Source: Pseudomonas asgharzadehiana
GTDB lineage: Bacteria > Pseudomonadota > Gammaproteobacteria > Pseudomonadales > Pseudomonadaceae
Assembly: GCF_019139815.1 (NCBI RefSeq)
Contig: NZ_CP077079.1
Coordinates: forward strand, 372,001 to 436,000
Reading direction: 5' to 3'
DNA length: 64,000 bases
Shown piece by piece: positions 8,953 through 16,770 of the stretch; positions within the stretch are counted from its first letter, which is position 1; every line of letters starts with the position of its first letter. The translations under genes were made by a program, and so were the position numbers. The notes below the pieces were generated by a model that was given only the letters and a program-made list of their open reading frames with translations, searched no databases and was not told the origin of the DNA.

Positions 8953-9525
8953 ATGGCCGTACCCGACGACCCACCCAGCGACGAATCCCTGCTGGCCCGC
9001 TACCGCACTGGCGACGCCGCTGCGTTCGAAGCCTTGTATGCGCGCCATCGCCAGGGCCTGTACCGTTTTCTCGTGTCTCTGTGCAACAAGGCCGAACTGG
9101 CCGAGGAAATCTATCAGGAAACCTGGCTCAGCCTGATCCGCAGCAGCACCCAGCCACAAGGCCGGGCGAGCTTTCGCACCTGGTTGTTCCAGATTGCCCG
9201 CAACCGCCTGATCGATCATTGGCGCAAGCACGGCGTCCACAACCCGTTGCACGACAGTTACGATGAACAACTGCACGCCCAGGCCGACGACAGCGCCGGC
9301 CCCGAGCAACAGTTGAGCCTGAGCCGCGACCAGGCGCGCCTCGACGCGGCCTTGCAAGACTTGCCCGAAGACCAGCGCGAAGTGTTCCTGCTGCGTCTGC
9401 ATGCTGATCTTGAAGTGCCGCAAATCGCCGCGCTCACCCACACGCCGCTGGAAACCGTAAAAAGCCGCTTGCGCTACGCCCAGCAGAAATTGCGTCGCCT
9501 GCTGGCCGAGGAGGTACCTGTATGA
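8953..9525 (+). CDS. ECF-type RNA polymerase sigma factor
   Basis: 190 residues with the two ECF domains. Region 2 spans about residues 20-90 (FEALYARHRQGLYRFL, then AEEIYQETWLSLIRS and FRTWLFQIARNRLIDHWR). Region 4 spans about 125-185 (LPEDQREVFLLRLHADLEVPQI, ending VKSRLRYAQQKLRRLL). A Gly/Asp-rich linker separates them. It overlaps the next gene by 4 bp (ATGA), and that gene encodes a one-span membrane protein that may be its regulator. It follows the vWA lipoprotein gene on the same strand. The controlled promoters are not evident in the window. An AAAGGAG lies 12 bases before the start, slightly far, so the start is not beyond doubt. Confidence 0.92.
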   Translation: MAVPDDPPSDESLLARYRTGDAAAFEALYARHRQGLYRFLVSLCNKAELAEEIYQETWLSLIRSSTQPQGRASFRTWLFQIARNRLIDHWRKHGVHNPLHDSYDEQLHAQADDSAGPEQQLSLSRDQARLDAALQDLPEDQREVFLLRLHADLEVPQIAALTHTPLETVKSRLRYAQQKLRRLLAEEVPV

Positions 9526-10127
9526 CTGACCCCCGACACACTCCCGACGACGAGCTGATCCAGCATTTTCGCCAGCACAGCACCGGCGAGCCGCCTGCGT
9601 CTCTCGACGCTTTCATTCTTAATGCCGCCCGCCGCGAAGCGCCTGCGCCGCAACCGAGCCTATGGCAACGCTGGCTGCACGCCTGCCAACGCCCGCGCTG
9701 GCAAATGGCGTTCGCCACCGTGGCCGGTTTGGCGCTGATGATCGGTGTGGTCATGCGTTCGCCAGTGCCACAGCCCAACATCCCCACCGCGACGTTCTCC
9801 GCTTTGCACGAAGACGCCGCACAGCCCGCACCACAAGCGTTTTCCGCACCGGCGCCGGCGCCCATGGCACGGATCGCCGCTGCGCCCAAGGCCGAAAGTG
9901 CGCCGGTACAGGCTGAAATTGCCGGCGCGCTGGCGGATCAGTCCGTGGCAAAAATGCGCAAGCGCGCGCCCGTTGCGCGGCCTTCGCTGGAGCAAGGGCT
10001 GCGGGAAATTATCCGATTGCGTGAGGCGGGCGACAGCAAAGCCGCGGATGAACAGTTACTGGCGTTGCACGCGCGCTTTCCCAACGAAGATCTGCCGGCA
10101 CGCCTGGAGGCGTTGCAAAAGCGTTGA
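9522..10127 (+). CDS. One-span membrane protein, possible anti-sigma factor
   Basis: 201 residues. The N-terminal ~58 residues are cytoplasmic in the likely topology (DDELIQHFRQHSTGEPPASL) and resemble the short N-terminal helices of anti-sigma factors, but a zinc-binding HxxxCxxC motif is absent. One transmembrane helix follows (MAFATVAGLALMIGVVM, about 60-78). The periplasmic part is Ala/Pro-rich and ends in a helical region (LEQGLREIIRLREAGDSKAA). The start overlaps the sigma-factor stop in ATGA. Genetic coupling to the ECF sigma gene is the main reason to suspect regulation of that sigma factor; this is inference. Confidence 0.75.
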   Translation: MTDPRHTPDDELIQHFRQHSTGEPPASLDAFILNAARREAPAPQPSLWQRWLHACQRPRWQMAFATVAGLALMIGVVMRSPVPQPNIPTATFSALHEDAAQPAPQAFSAPAPAPMARIAAAPKAESAPVQAEIAGALADQSVAKMRKRAPVARPSLEQGLREIIRLREAGDSKAADEQLLALHARFPNEDLPARLEALQKR

Positions 10128-10143
10128 ACCGGCGCCCACAGCA

Positions 10144-10175
10144 AAGCCCCAGGCCTGCCGACCTGGGGTTTTTTT
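10144..10175 (+). terminator. Rho-independent terminator
   Basis: CCCCAGG (10147-10153) pairs with CCTGGGG (10162-10168) and is followed by a run of seven T. It closes the vWA-sigma-membrane protein unit and overlaps the end of the convergent SDR gene. Confidence 0.85.
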
Positions 10176-11205
10176 ATACTCCGCCGTGCTGCTGGTACCA
10201 CGCCACCGTGTCAGTGACTGTTTGCTCCAGCGCGCGAAAACTCAGGCCAAGCTCCTCTTCGCTCTTGCGGTGGTTGAACGAAGTGCGGTGCTCCTCGCGT
10301 ACCAACAACCGCAGGGTTGCCATGCTCAGCAAGATGGGTTTGCCGGTCAGGTAGGCATAGGTCTCTTGCACGGCGGCCAGCACGTACAGCGCGGGCAATG
10401 GCAGTTGCCGGGACGGTGTCTTGACGCCGGCGATGCGCCCCAGCAGCGGGATCAGTTGGCGCATGGTCAAGTTGCGGCCGGCGGCGAGATACCGTTCGCC
10501 GCGTCGTCCGTTCTGGGCGGCGGCAATGAGTGCCCAGGCCACATCGCGGGCGTCGACCAGCGAAAAGGTGCCGGGGATCAACCCCGGCAGTTTGCCGTTG
10601 ATCACATCCTTGACCAACTGCCCCGAAGACGTCGGCCCACGGTCGCCAGGCCCCCACATCCAGCCGGGCAGTACCATGCATGCGTGCATCTGGGGATGGG
10701 TTTGCACAAACCTCAGCACCTCTCGCTCCGCGAGGATCTTGCTGCGGTAGTAGTCGTCCGCATCGGCTTCGGCGCGCAGGCATGTCTCGTCGATAGGTGT
10801 ACCGGGCGCGCCATCGAGCACGGCAATCGAGGAGGTGTGGACAAAGCGTCTTACCCCCGCGTCATAGGCCTGCTGGAGCAGCGCTTGCGTGCCGGCGACG
10901 TTGATTCTTTCGAGCTCCTCCCAATGGCTGCCGCCCTTGTAGTTATCGCGAAAGAACGCCGCACAGTGAAACACCGTGTCGCAGCCCCGCATGGCCGCTG
11001 CGAAGGCGCCGACATCGGCCATGTCACCCACCACCCGTTCCACTTGCGGCAGGTCGCTGAACTGCTGCTCACCCTTGGACTGCGTGCGCACCAGCGCCTT
11101 GACCGCGTAGCCGCGCGCGACCAGCTCGCGTACCAGGTTGTTGCCCAGCAAGCCGGTGGCGCCGGTCACAAAGGTGCTGCGCAAGCGATGGGGGTTCGTG
11201 TTCAT
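10174..11205 (-). CDS. NAD(P)-dependent extended SDR (dihydroflavonol reductase-like)
   Basis: 343 residues. An N-terminal Rossmann motif TFVTGATGLLGNNL, an early VVGDMAD and a VFHCAAFF segment bind the cofactor. The catalytic triad is represented by TSSIAVLDG (Ser) and YYRSK (Tyr-x-x-x-Lys). The C-terminal half (GWMWGPGDRGPT, LVDARDVAWALIAA) is typical of the dihydroflavonol-4-reductase/3-beta-HSD-like epimerase branch. The substrate is unknown. The start is set at MNTNPHR; an alternative ATG three codons upstream (11214) is possible, and neither has a strong ribosome-binding site. It is divergent from a LysR gene starting at 11322, the usual layout for a regulator and its target. Confidence 0.88.
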   Translation of the reverse strand: MNTNPHRLRSTFVTGATGLLGNNLVRELVARGYAVKALVRTQSKGEQQFSDLPQVERVVGDMADVGAFAAAMRGCDTVFHCAAFFRDNYKGGSHWEELERINVAGTQALLQQAYDAGVRRFVHTSSIAVLDGAPGTPIDETCLRAEADADDYYRSKILAEREVLRFVQTHPQMHACMVLPGWMWGPGDRGPTSSGQLVKDVINGKLPGLIPGTFSLVDARDVAWALIAAAQNGRRGERYLAAGRNLTMRQLIPLLGRIAGVKTPSRQLPLPALYVLAAVQETYAYLTGKPILLSMATLRLLVREEHRTSFNHRKSEEELGLSFRALEQTVTDTVAWYQQHGGV

Positions 11206-11321
11206 ACAGGCCATACCCAGTGTTTAGAAGGCCGCTAGATATACCGCTGAGACCGCATGTGAAAAACGGCGACTGCTGCATAATGGCTTTGCATATTTGC
11301 AGACCAGGGATAAACACAGGT

Positions 11322-12188
11322 ATGGCGTTGCAAGCAAATTGGGATGATCTTCGTCTGCTGTTGGCCGTGTCGCGACGGGGCAGCTTCCTGCAGGCCGGTC
11401 AGTTGCTGGGGGTGGCGGCGTCCACTGTGGCTCGGCGCTTGACCCAATTGGAAGCCGCCCTGGGTGAGCCTCTGGTTGAGCGCGGGGTCGAGGGCTGCCG
11501 GCTGACGTCGCGGGGGCAGTCTTTGGTGGACGTGGCGCTGGCGGCCGAAGCCGGCCTGCGCCGCCAGAACCTGATTGAGAAGGACGGCGCGCAGGCGGCG
11601 CTGAGTGGCACGGTACTGGTCAGTGCCGGCGAAGGTTTTTCGGCCTCGATACTGCAAGCGGCAGAGCGTTTTACCCGCTTGCACCCTGGCTGCACCGTGG
11701 AACTGCAGGTCACCACGGACTTCCACAAAATCGTGCGCGGCGTGGCCGACATCGCCGTGCGCACCGCGCATCTGGGCGAGCCGTCGTTGATCTATCGAGC
11801 GCTGGGCACGCTCGACTACGGCGTGTTCGCGGATGCCGCTTATCTGCAGCGGTGCCCGGCGCTCACCCCGGCCACGGCGGCCAGCATCGCCTTGCTGCCG
11901 CCGCTGGACCTGTTGCCGCACATGCGCGCGGCGAAGGCGGCGGGGCTTGACCATGCCTTGATCCGCGTGAGTTCGTTCAACGTGCAGCTTGAATCGGTAA
12001 GGCGCGGCATGGGCGTGGCGGTGCTGCCGCGTATCCTGGCTGAGGGCCTGAGCGAGATTTTCGCGGAGATTGAACTGCCGCCCATGGACGTCTACCTGGT
12101 CACCCGGCCCCAGGCGTTGAAACAGGCGCATATCCACGCGTTCTTCACCCTGCTCGAGCAGGTGCTGCGCGAGGCCCTGGCAGCGTAG
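11322..12188 (+). CDS. LysR-family transcriptional regulator
   Basis: 288 residues. The N-terminal winged helix-turn-helix reads LRLLLAVSRRGSFLQAGQLL, then GVAASTVARRLTQLEAALGE. The C-terminal periplasmic-binding-like effector domain starts near residue 90 (SGTVLVSAGEGF). The ATG at 11322 gives the normal family N-terminus; the frame is open further upstream but without LysR similarity. The 116-bp gap to the divergent SDR gene suggests that it controls the SDR. The inducer is unknown. Confidence 0.9.
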   Translation: MALQANWDDLRLLLAVSRRGSFLQAGQLLGVAASTVARRLTQLEAALGEPLVERGVEGCRLTSRGQSLVDVALAAEAGLRRQNLIEKDGAQAALSGTVLVSAGEGFSASILQAAERFTRLHPGCTVELQVTTDFHKIVRGVADIAVRTAHLGEPSLIYRALGTLDYGVFADAAYLQRCPALTPATAASIALLPPLDLLPHMRAAKAAGLDHALIRVSSFNVQLESVRRGMGVAVLPRILAEGLSEIFAEIELPPMDVYLVTRPQALKQAHIHAFFTLLEQVLREALAA

Positions 12189-12233
12189 ATAGACCTTTCT
12201 AAAGGCTCAAACGCCTCACTACAACAGCCTCTC

Positions 12234-12869
12234 TCAGCGCCTTGCGTCAATGATCATGCGCACGGCCAGGCCGGCCAGCACCGTGCCCATCAGCCAGCGC
12301 TGCACCCACTGCCATACCGGCCTACCCGCCAGGAACGCCGCGATGGAACCCGCCGTGATCGCGATCACGGCATTGACGCTCACGCTGATCATGATCTGGG
12401 TAAAACCCAGCACGATGGATTGCGTCAGCACACTGCCGGGGCCGGTGGGGCTGATGAATTGGGGCAGCAACGACAGGTACATCACCGCGACTTTCGGGTT
12501 CAGCAGGTTGGTCACGAAGCCCATCATGAACAACTTGCGTGGCCCGTCGCGCGGCAGGTCCCGCACATGGAACGCCGAGCGCCCGCCCGGCCTCACCGCT
12601 TGCCAGGCCAGGTACAACAGGTAGAGCGCACCGCCGAGCCTGAGCGCGTCATACGCATAGGGCACCGCCATTAGCAGCGCGGTAATACCCAGCGCCGCGC
12701 AGAACATGTAAACGACAAACCCCAGCGCCACGCCGCCCAGCGAAATCAACCCGGCCAGCGGCCCTTGGCAGATCGACCGCGAAATCAGGTAGATCATGTT
12801 CGGGCCGGGCGTGAGCACCATCGCGAGGGAAATCAGACCATACGCCAGCAAGTTGGACAGTTCGGGCAT
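12234..12869 (-). CDS. LysE/RhtB-family amino-acid exporter
   Basis: 211 residues with about six hydrophobic helices. The family signature sits at the N-terminus: LTPGPNMIYLISRSICQGPLAGL, with LISLGGVALGF next. MGFVTNLLNPKVAVMYLSLLPQFI in the middle is the second RhtB signature. It should export homoserine, threonine or another small amino acid or derivative across the inner membrane; the exact substrate cannot be read. It stands alone, convergent with the LysR gene (45 bp between stops). GGAGTCAACCT precedes the ATG and gives a good ribosome-binding site. Confidence 0.92.
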   Translation of the reverse strand: MPELSNLLAYGLISLAMVLTPGPNMIYLISRSICQGPLAGLISLGGVALGFVVYMFCAALGITALLMAVPYAYDALRLGGALYLLYLAWQAVRPGGRSAFHVRDLPRDGPRKLFMMGFVTNLLNPKVAVMYLSLLPQFISPTGPGSVLTQSIVLGFTQIMISVSVNAVIAITAGSIAAFLAGRPVWQWVQRWLMGTVLAGLAVRMIIDARR

Positions 12870-12998
12870 AGGTTGACTCCTGGTGGGTACGCCGTTGCGC
12901 GGGTTGGATGCGCCTGATGGTAGGGCGGTCCAAGGGCAGGCGTTAGATACAGATGAGCGGACAAAACGTCATACAGGCGCGGTGGGCAGATTCAAACG

Positions 12999-13015
12999 TG
13001 AGACGCAACGTCTCA
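12999..13015. promoter_or_regulatory. Perfect 7-3-7 dyad, likely enhancer (activator) site 1
   Basis: TGAGACG-CAA-CGTCTCA is a perfect inverted repeat centred about 137 bp upstream of the sigma-54 -24 element, a normal distance for a bacterial enhancer-binding protein. An AcoR-type activator of acetoin/butanediol genes is a plausible binder, but this is inferred from the target gene. Confidence 0.7.
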
Positions 13016-13041
13016 GCGTCTCGTGGCGGCCTCGCGTGGCC

Positions 13042-13058
13042 TGACATGGCGCGTCTCA
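13042..13058. promoter_or_regulatory. Imperfect copy of the dyad, likely enhancer site 2
   Basis: TGACATG-GCG-CGTCTCA repeats the right arm of site 1 exactly and the left arm partly. It is 43 bp from site 1, close to four helical turns, and about 88 bp upstream of the promoter, so both sites would face the same side of the helix. Confidence 0.6.
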
Positions 13059-13136
13059 TTGGGCCGCGCCACCCGCCACCTTCGGCGGCCTATTCAAGCG
13101 CTCTAGGAAACGGCTGTTCAGGCACTCCAGCGGACC

Positions 13137-13152
13137 TGGCACCGGCCTTGCT
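13137..13152 (+). promoter_or_regulatory. Sigma-54 (-24/-12) promoter
   Basis: TGGCACCGGCCTTGCT matches the consensus TGGCAC-N5-TTGCW, with exactly ten bases between the invariant GG (13138-13139) and GC (13150-13151). It lies about 58 bp before the ATG of the dehydrogenase gene. The AAGGAGA ribosome-binding site follows at 13197. Confidence 0.88.
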
Positions 13153-13209
13153 CTGGCTCTGGCAACCTGCCCGATGCGCCGGTACCCACCGTTTCAAGGA
13201 GACTTCGCG

Positions 13210-14304
13210 ATGAGCCTTTCGAACACCCCGCAACGCAACATGCGTGCCGCCGTCTGGCACGGCCGCCACGATATTCGCGTCGAAGACGTTCCGCTGCCCG
13301 ATTCGCCTCCTGCCGGTTGGGTGCAGATCCGCGTGCAATGGTGCGGCATCTGCGGCTCCGATTTGCATGAATACGTGGCCGGCCCGGTGTTCATCCCGGT
13401 CGACGCCCCTCACCCGCTGACCGGTATCAAGGGCCAGTGCATTCTCGGCCATGAGTTCTGTGGCGAGATCGTCGAACTCGGCGCCGGTGTGCAAGGTTTC
13501 AGCGTCGGCGAACCGGTGGCGGCCGACGCCTGTCAGCATTGCGGCACCTGCTACTACTGCACCCACGGGCTGTACAACATCTGCGAGAACCTGGCCTTCA
13601 CCGGCCTGATGAACAATGGCGCCTTCGCCGAACTGGTCAACGTGCCGGCCAACCTGCTGTACAAACTGCCGGCGAACTTCCCGGCCGAAGCCGGGGCACT
13701 CATCGAGCCACTGGCGGTGGGCATGCACGCCGTGAAAAAAGCCGGCAGCCTGCTCGGGCAAAACGTCGTGGTGGTAGGCGCCGGCACCATCGGCCTGTGC
13801 ACCATCATGTGCGCCAAAGCGGCCGGGGCGGCGCAAGTGATTGCCCTGGAAATGTCCAGCGCCCGCAAGGCCAAGGCCAAGGAAGTGGGCGCGACCCACG
13901 TGCTCGACCCCAACCAGTGCGACGCCCTGGCCGAAGTCCGCCGACTCACCGGCGGGCTCGGCGCCGACGTCAGCTTCGAATGCATCGGCAATAAGCACAC
14001 AGCCAAACTCGCCATCGACCTGATCCGCAAAGCCGGCAAATGCGTACTGGTGGGCATCTTCGAAGAACCCAGCGAATTCAACTTTTTCGAACTGGTAGCG
14101 ACAGAAAAACAAGTGCTGGGCGCACTGGCCTACAACGGCGAATTCGCGGATGTGATCGCATTTATCGCCGATGGCCGGCTGGATATCACGCCGCTGGTGA
14201 CCGGGCGTATCCAGTTGGAGCAGATCGTGGGGCAGGGCTTCGAGGAACTGGTTAAAAACAAGGAACACAACGTGAAAATCATTGTGTCGCCGGCTCGGGT
14301 CTGA
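13210..14304 (+). CDS. Zinc-dependent 2,3-butanediol dehydrogenase (MDR family)
   Basis: 364 residues of the medium-chain zinc dehydrogenase family. Catalytic zinc ligands are in WCGICGSDLHEY and LGHEFCGEIVELG; the structural zinc lobe is CQHCGTCYYCTHGLYNIC. The NAD site is VVVVGAGTIGLCTIMCAKA, with acidic LEMSS after it. The length and DLHEYVAGPVFIP match (R,R)-butanediol dehydrogenases, which interconvert acetoin and 2,3-butanediol. The start with AAGGAGA ten bases upstream is chosen over an upstream in-frame codon at 13174. It is transcribed from a sigma-54 promoter with two enhancer-like dyads. Unusually, no acoR or acetoin dehydrogenase genes are alongside. Confidence 0.9.
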   Translation: MSLSNTPQRNMRAAVWHGRHDIRVEDVPLPDSPPAGWVQIRVQWCGICGSDLHEYVAGPVFIPVDAPHPLTGIKGQCILGHEFCGEIVELGAGVQGFSVGEPVAADACQHCGTCYYCTHGLYNICENLAFTGLMNNGAFAELVNVPANLLYKLPANFPAEAGALIEPLAVGMHAVKKAGSLLGQNVVVVGAGTIGLCTIMCAKAAGAAQVIALEMSSARKAKAKEVGATHVLDPNQCDALAEVRRLTGGLGADVSFECIGNKHTAKLAIDLIRKAGKCVLVGIFEEPSEFNFFELVATEKQVLGALAYNGEFADVIAFIADGRLDITPLVTGRIQLEQIVGQGFEELVKNKEHNVKIIVSPARV

Positions 14305-14354
14305 GGGGCGCAAGTGAGGCAGGATTCATTGTCTGCCTCCTTTGCCCGTCGAAA

Positions 14355-15260
14355 TCACCCTGAGGTCGCGCGTGAGCGTGAAGTGGCGATGACCGCACCG
14401 CTGATGATCAACACCGCGGGAATCATCAGGATCGGCCTGGCATCGCTTTGCCCCATGGCAATCAGCAGCAGCGTGGAGAACAGCGGCGCCAGGTAAGACA
14501 GCGCGCCAAGCATCGACAGGTTGCCGTGCTTGGTCGCGTGGTCCCAGGCGAAAAAAGCCAGGCCGACCGGGCCCAGCCCCAGGCCGATGATTGCTCCCCA
14601 CTGGCCTGGGTCCGGCCGCACCGTGGTTTCGAAAGCCAGATGGCAGAGCCCTCCGGCTACCGCCACCAGCCCGCAAATCCCCCCGATGATGCTGCTCGGA
14701 ACATGGCTGAAGCGCCGATTGAACACCGAATAGATCGCCCAGACCCAGGCGCAGGCAAAGGCAGCGGCGTAACCCATCACCGGCATCGACGCACTGTCAT
14801 TCCGCGCCCGCAACTGCATGATGAAGGCCGTCCCCGCTAAGCCGAGCAAAGCGCCGAGCAACTGGCGCTTGCGCAACGATTCGCCGGTGGCAAAGCTCGA
14901 CAACAGCACGATCAACAGCGGCCACAAAAAAGCAATCAGACTGGCTTCAGCCGCAGGTGCGGCTTTCAGGGCAAAGAAATACAACGCGTGATAAACGAAG
15001 ATACCCGCAAACCCAGTTGCCCACACCGGCCAGGGCTGGCGCCAACTGCTGAACCCGGCAGCGCCACGCAGCCCCAGCATGCACAGGCTGGTCACGAACG
15101 CGACCGCGAAGCTCGACGCCAACAACTGAAAGGCCGGGATCCCGGCGGTCAAGGTGGTCAGGAGCGCCAAAGACGCCCACAAAAACACGGCAATCACCCC
15201 AATCAGCGTCGCACCGACGGCGCCCTTGGCAAGAGTGATGGATGGGTTGGAAGTGCTCAT
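14355..15260 (-). CDS. DMT-superfamily exporter (EamA domains)
   Basis: 301 residues with about ten hydrophobic helices in two EamA halves (GVIAVFLWASLALLTTL at the start, then VWAIYSVFNRRFSHVPSSI opening the second half). The start is set at MSTSNPS; an upstream in-frame codon gives a charged extension (MRFIRRGVC) that is unlikely. It resembles the YddG type of aromatic amino-acid exporter, but substrate assignment from sequence is weak in this superfamily. The AraC-type gene lies 104 bp upstream on the same strand and may regulate it. Confidence 0.85.
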   Translation of the reverse strand: MSTSNPSITLAKGAVGATLIGVIAVFLWASLALLTTLTAGIPAFQLLASSFAVAFVTSLCMLGLRGAAGFSSWRQPWPVWATGFAGIFVYHALYFFALKAAPAAEASLIAFLWPLLIVLLSSFATGESLRKRQLLGALLGLAGTAFIMQLRARNDSASMPVMGYAAAFACAWVWAIYSVFNRRFSHVPSSIIGGICGLVAVAGGLCHLAFETTVRPDPGQWGAIIGLGLGPVGLAFFAWDHATKHGNLSMLGALSYLAPLFSTLLLIAMGQSDARPILMIPAVLIISGAVIATSRSRATSG

Positions 15261-15364
15261 GCAAACCCCTCTGCGGATAAACCTCAAGCGGGAACAATAG
15301 AAAGCTCAGGCGAGCGAGTATTGATCAGACCCGCCAAAAAATTGTTCAGGGCTGCTATTTTTTT

Positions 15365-16141
15365 TCAGTGGTGTCGCGCTTGTTTACGCACAGCGGCCGG
15401 CGTCATGCCGCGCGCTTTCTTCAGCGCATGGGTTAACGCACTCTGGTCGGCGTATCCGGCGCGATGCGCAATATCAATGATCGACAAAGACGTCTGGCGC
15501 AGCAGGTCAACGGCCAGATTCAAGCGCAAATTCGCGATATGCGCGAACGGGGTTGTATGCAGATGCTGCCCAAACAACACATATAATCGCCGTTCGCTGG
15601 TGCCCGCATAGCGCGCAATATCACGCACTGTCAGAGCGTTGCCCAGGTGCTGCTCACTATAGGCCAACGCCTTCGCGAGAATAAGCTGCCCAAGGTCATT
15701 CGGCGCCACGTCGGGCTGTAGCAAAGAGTCCAACAGCAACCGACTCCATGACTCGGCCATCGCTAGTGAACCGATCAACCGTGCCCCGTTGCTGCTGGCG
15801 TAATCGAGCAAATGCCGTATATCCGGCCTGACCGCAAAAAAGCGCTTGTCATTGAGCAGGTCAAATTCCGCGGCAGCGCTTTTATGCGCTTCGCCACGGT
15901 CAGTGGGCACATCCACCACCAGGAAACTGTTATGGGTGTCGGCCAGAAAGGTATGCCGGGAGCCCGCAGAAATCACCACGCCCTGGCTGGCATCGACCTT
16001 GCCACCTCGCCCGTCGACTTCAATCTCCATCGACCCGGATTGGGAGAGCACTATTTGATGGAAGTCATGCTGGTGAAGCTCGACCTGACCGGAGTAGGAG
16101 CGTAGCCAGAGAGCGAAGGGTTGGGGGTTGGGGGTGCTCAT
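15365..16141 (-). CDS. AraC-family transcriptional regulator
   Basis: 258 residues. The N-terminal half looks like a cupin-type sensor (YSGQVELHQHDFHQIVLSQS, then VVISAGSRHTFLAD). The C-terminal half carries two helix-turn-helix motifs, the first at VRDIARYAGTSERRLYVLF and the second at IIDIAHRAGYADQSALTHAL. It is upstream of, and on the same strand as, the DMT exporter gene, so autoregulation and control of the exporter are likely. The ligand is unknown; LysE/DMT exporters with such neighbours often respond to amino acids. Confidence 0.88.
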   Translation of the reverse strand: MSTPNPQPFALWLRSYSGQVELHQHDFHQIVLSQSGSMEIEVDGRGGKVDASQGVVISAGSRHTFLADTHNSFLVVDVPTDRGEAHKSAAAEFDLLNDKRFFAVRPDIRHLLDYASSNGARLIGSLAMAESWSRLLLDSLLQPDVAPNDLGQLILAKALAYSEQHLGNALTVRDIARYAGTSERRLYVLFGQHLHTTPFAHIANLRLNLAVDLLRQTSLSIIDIAHRAGYADQSALTHALKKARGMTPAAVRKQARHH

Positions 16142-16252
16142 CCGTGGGGGCTCCGGAGGGTGAGGGGGTATCGTACGTTAGTGGTTTGTTTGGATGCCAG
16201 GCTATCGTTGGGTGGGATTTGTGGAGGGGAGGTAATGGGGAGCTGCAGAAAC

Positions 16253-16280
16253 AAGAAAGCCCGCACAGGGCGGGCTTCTT
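16253..16280 (-). terminator. Terminator of the tRNA-Arg transcript
   Basis: A perfect stem (arms AAGAAGCCCGC / GCGGGCTTTCTT read on the reverse strand, tetraloop-sized loop) follows the tRNA 3' end by about 45 bases and is followed by a T-rich stretch on the reverse strand. Confidence 0.8.
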
Positions 16281-16323
16281 GGGGTGTTTCGTAGACTGTC
16301 TGAGACAGCCCGAGACTGCTATA

Positions 16324-16400
16324 TGGTGCACCCGGCGGGATTCGAACCCACGACCCCTGCCTTCGGAGGGCAGTACTCTATCCAGCTGAGCTACGGATGC
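16324..16400 (-). tRNA. tRNA-Arg (anticodon CCG)
   Basis: A 77-base cloverleaf on the reverse strand, with CCA encoded. The acceptor stem GCATCCG pairs with CGGGTGC; the D arm is AGCTCAGCTGGATAGAGT, and the T arm contains GGTTCGAATCC. The anticodon stem CTGCC/GGCAG encloses the loop CTCCGAA, giving anticodon CCG for CGG arginine codons. There is no sign of an integrated element at its 3' end. Confidence 0.97.
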
Positions 16401-16770
16401 TTGTGCGGGCGACATCATACCCATGTCGACCTTGGGCGTCCATGCCGGTCTTTGGGGGCCTGCCGGTAGGATTTTCCTGAACAAAGGCCCTGCGCCGAGC
16501 CTTGCGAACGTTGCGCGTAAACCCGGCCCCGCTACGCTGATCAGATAAACCCCGCAAATGCGCCGTTTTCGTTCTTTTTTTCGAACAGACTATTGCCCTG
16601 TACCCCCATTGATCCTAGGATTCGTTTGAGATTTCAAACGCTCTGTCTCCCGTGCGCGATTCATTCGATCTTGCGCACTGGGGCTGATTTCCCTGACGGC
16701 AGCCCACAAGGCGCCTTTCAACAACTCTAATTCGCTCCGCGTGCGCGCGGTGCTGTTAAGGAAAGCCGAC
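16401..16770. other. Intergenic region between tRNA-Arg and gabD
   Basis: 370 bp with no convincing gene. The tRNA promoter should lie just right of 16400 on the reverse strand. A perfect dyad CGTTTGA-GATT-TCAAACG at 16623-16640 lies about 130 bp upstream of gabD and is a candidate operator. The T-rich stretch around 16570 shows no clear promoter match. Confidence 0.55.
16623..16640. promoter_or_regulatory. Perfect 7-4-7 dyad upstream of gabD
   Basis: CGTTTGA-GATT-TCAAACG is an exact inverted repeat in the gabD leader region. Its size suits a dimeric regulator of GntR, LysR or TetR type. No regulator gene adjoins gabDT here. Confidence 0.5.

Larger units (their letters stand above)
12870..13209. 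other. Long regulatory region upstream of butanediol dehydrogenase
   Basis: 340 bp without a gene. It carries a sigma-54 promoter (13137-13152) and two related 17-bp dyads (12999-13015 and 13042-13058), described separately. The remainder also contains the LysE promoter region next to 12869. Confidence 0.8.

Noticed and set aside
9745..11238. A 497-codon forward frame running across the terminator and opposite the SDR gene
   Set aside because: It crosses a strong terminator, changes composition half-way and has no recognisable domain; the SDR frame has Rossmann and YxxxK motifs.
16324..16400. tRNA-Arg as an integration site for a mobile element
   Set aside because: No integrase gene and no duplicated tRNA 3' end was seen on either side; the neighbours are ordinary chromosomal genes.
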